Assembly (NCBI GenBank): GCA_009703465.1
Contig: WLGC01000049.1
Span: 1 to 6,362, forward strand
From: Actinomycetota bacterium
GTDB taxonomy: Bacteria > Actinomycetota > Actinomycetes > Actinomycetales > Microbacteriaceae
Reading direction: 5' to 3'
DNA: 6,362 nucleotides
The position numbers were made by a program, and so were the translations under genes. The notes under the pieces were generated by a model. The model was given only the letters and a program-made list of their open reading frames with translations. It had not been told where the DNA came from and ran no database searches. Shown here in pieces: positions 5,247-6,362 of the stretch. The first letter of the stretch is position 1; each line of letters starts with the position of its first letter.

Positions 5247-6362
5247 CTAAATTCCCAATCTGGAACCACAGGTGAAGAATCTTGTAGCCACCGTGTCAAG
5301 CGCTCCCCTGGTTGCACCGGACACCCTTTTGCCGTCAGCTGAGTGAGCAAAAATTGCGTAGGCCAATCTTGATCCATCTTGAGCATTGATAGTTCCAGCC
5401 AAGCTGTAAAGACCTGGAATGAATCCAGTCTTGCCTCGAACAAACTTGCGCGCGATTGCGTTTCTGCCGGTAAATCTACTCACCATTGATCCTGGTCCCA
5501 CTCCTGCAACAGGAAGATAGCTCTCTAGTGGACTAAGTATTGGATCTCCGCTGGCTACTTTCACCATCAGATCGGTAATCATTTTTGCGGTTACTCTATT
5601 TGCCTGAGCTAAACCGGATGCATCTTTCATAACCAGCTTGCTGGAATCAATGTTCAAGTTCTGCAACATGTTTTTCACCATCGGTTCAATCGAATCAAAG
5701 GTTGGTTTTAGTCCAGCAGCGCGGGCAGCGTGGCGGGCAATAAATTCCGTCTCAGTGTTGTCGGAGATGCTGGTGGCGTGTGCCATCCAAGTTGTGATTG
5801 GTTGACTAGAAACAGAGGTGAGTTCAACAGCGCCTCTTGGAGTTTTGCCTTTTACTAAAACAGCAGAGCGCGCTAACCCCTTGAGTGATTGCTTAAACAG
5901 AGTTCCGGTTCTTAGCACCGGATCACGACTTCGTACCCCGCTATAAGCGGTGCTAGTTTGATCTCCGTTTGCCCTATCGCTATCAACCTGAAGAGCGGTT
6001 ATGTGGGAAATGTAGCCGTTGGTGCGATCGCTAGCAAACCAGTGCGGACTATATGTTGGACCGCTAAAGAAACTTGAATCAAGAATTATTTTTGTTATCG
6101 GGACATCGCTGTTCCAGGTGTTGAATACTTGACTGGCCAAAGTTTCAAGCCGAGCAGGACGCGCATAAGTTGTATAGCTTGCCTTTGTCATATTGGACAA
6201 AGTGTGATCACCACCACCTTGAAGAACAATGGTGCCGGGTTCATTTGGCAAAGTAAGAATCCTTGTTCTTGCTGTATAGGTGGATGGCAGGTAGGTCAGA
6301 CCGGCAGCAACACTAAGCACCTTCAGAACCGAGGCCGAGGGGGTGGCCTCATTTCCATTTAC
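5247..6362 (-). CDS. Second PBP4 (DacB)-family D-Ala-D-Ala carboxypeptidase, 5' end outside window
   Basis: The visible 371 residues run in frame from the right edge and form most of a second PBP4-type enzyme. The active-site Ser motif SVLK is at visible residues 11-14, almost at the edge, SDN at 200-202 and KTG at 311-313, so the catalytic set is complete. Internal blocks follow the neighbouring DacB closely: GTIVLQGGGDHTLS, TALQVDSDRAN, SVSSQPI. The GGGDP of the neighbour is GGGDH here. The C-terminus ends FFTCGSRLGI, matching FYRCGDTL of the neighbour, so the sole visible cysteine is conserved. Many other positions differ, which points to an old duplication. The signal peptide and start codon lie beyond the window. 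An in-frame GTG at 6320 falls after the catalytic Ser-Lys and cannot be the real start. The gene is 87 bp upstream of the other dacB in the same direction and probably leads the operon or sits within it. Confidence 0.9.
   Translation of the reverse strand, partial: VNGNEATPSASVLKVLSVAAGLTYLPSTYTARTRILTLPNEPGTIVLQGGGDHTLSNMTKASYTTYARPARLETLASQVFNTWNSDVPITKIILDSSFFSGPTYSPHWFASDRTNGYISHITALQVDSDRANGDQTSTAYSGVRSRDPVLRTGTLFKQSLKGLARSAVLVKGKTPRGAVELTSVSSQPITTWMAHATSISDNTETEFIARHAARAAGLKPTFDSIEPMVKNMLQNLNIDSSKLVMKDASGLAQANRVTAKMITDLMVKVASGDPILSPLESYLPVAGVGPGSMVSRFTGRNAIARKFVRGKTGFIPGLYSLAGTINAQDGSRLAYAIFAHSADGKRVSGATRGALDTVATRFFTCGSRLGI

Overview
The window reads as a compact, ordinary chromosomal stretch from an actinobacterium. 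The evidence is moderate GC (high 40s by eye), GTG and TTG starts, a probable leaderless promoter, and low-GC-actinobacterial-style envelope proteins with Ala/Ser-rich linkers. A small-genome Microbacteriaceae-type lineage (freshwater Rhodoluna/Aquiluna-like) would fit, but this is inference from style and not from a marker gene. I saw no RNA genes, insertion sequences, CRISPR arrays, phage genes or long repeats.

Layout. (1) Bases 1-1188, minus strand: the N-terminal 396 codons of an AT3-family membrane acyltransferase, cut by the left edge just as a probable extracytoplasmic domain begins. (2) Bases 1240-1860, minus: a six-helix DUF998 membrane protein, 51 bp upstream of the acyltransferase and probably co-transcribed with it. 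(3) Bases 1861-1897: a very short divergent promoter region. The minus-strand promoter looks leaderless, and its -35 element lies beside the GTG start of the plus-strand gene. (4) Bases 1898-2593, plus: a short-chain dehydrogenase/reductase with a complete catalytic tetrad apart from atypical flanking motifs. (5) Bases 2595-3746, minus: a MalY/PatB-type PLP enzyme, convergent with the reductase with a single base between the two stop codons. (6) Bases 3786-5159, minus: a PBP4/DacB-type D-Ala-D-Ala carboxypeptidase. (7) Bases 5247-6362, minus: a second, diverged DacB paralog in tandem, N-terminus cut by the right edge.

Genes 7, 6 and 5 lie head-to-tail on the minus strand with gaps of 87 and 39 bp and no visible terminator, so they look like one transcription unit: two peptidoglycan-trimming enzymes followed by a pyridoxal-phosphate enzyme. 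The other minus-strand pair (DUF998, AT3 acyltransferase) is also membrane or envelope related. The cell-envelope theme is clear, but nothing here demands a new system. The most notable points are the tandem DacB pair with a conserved terminal cysteine, and the overlapping divergent promoters.
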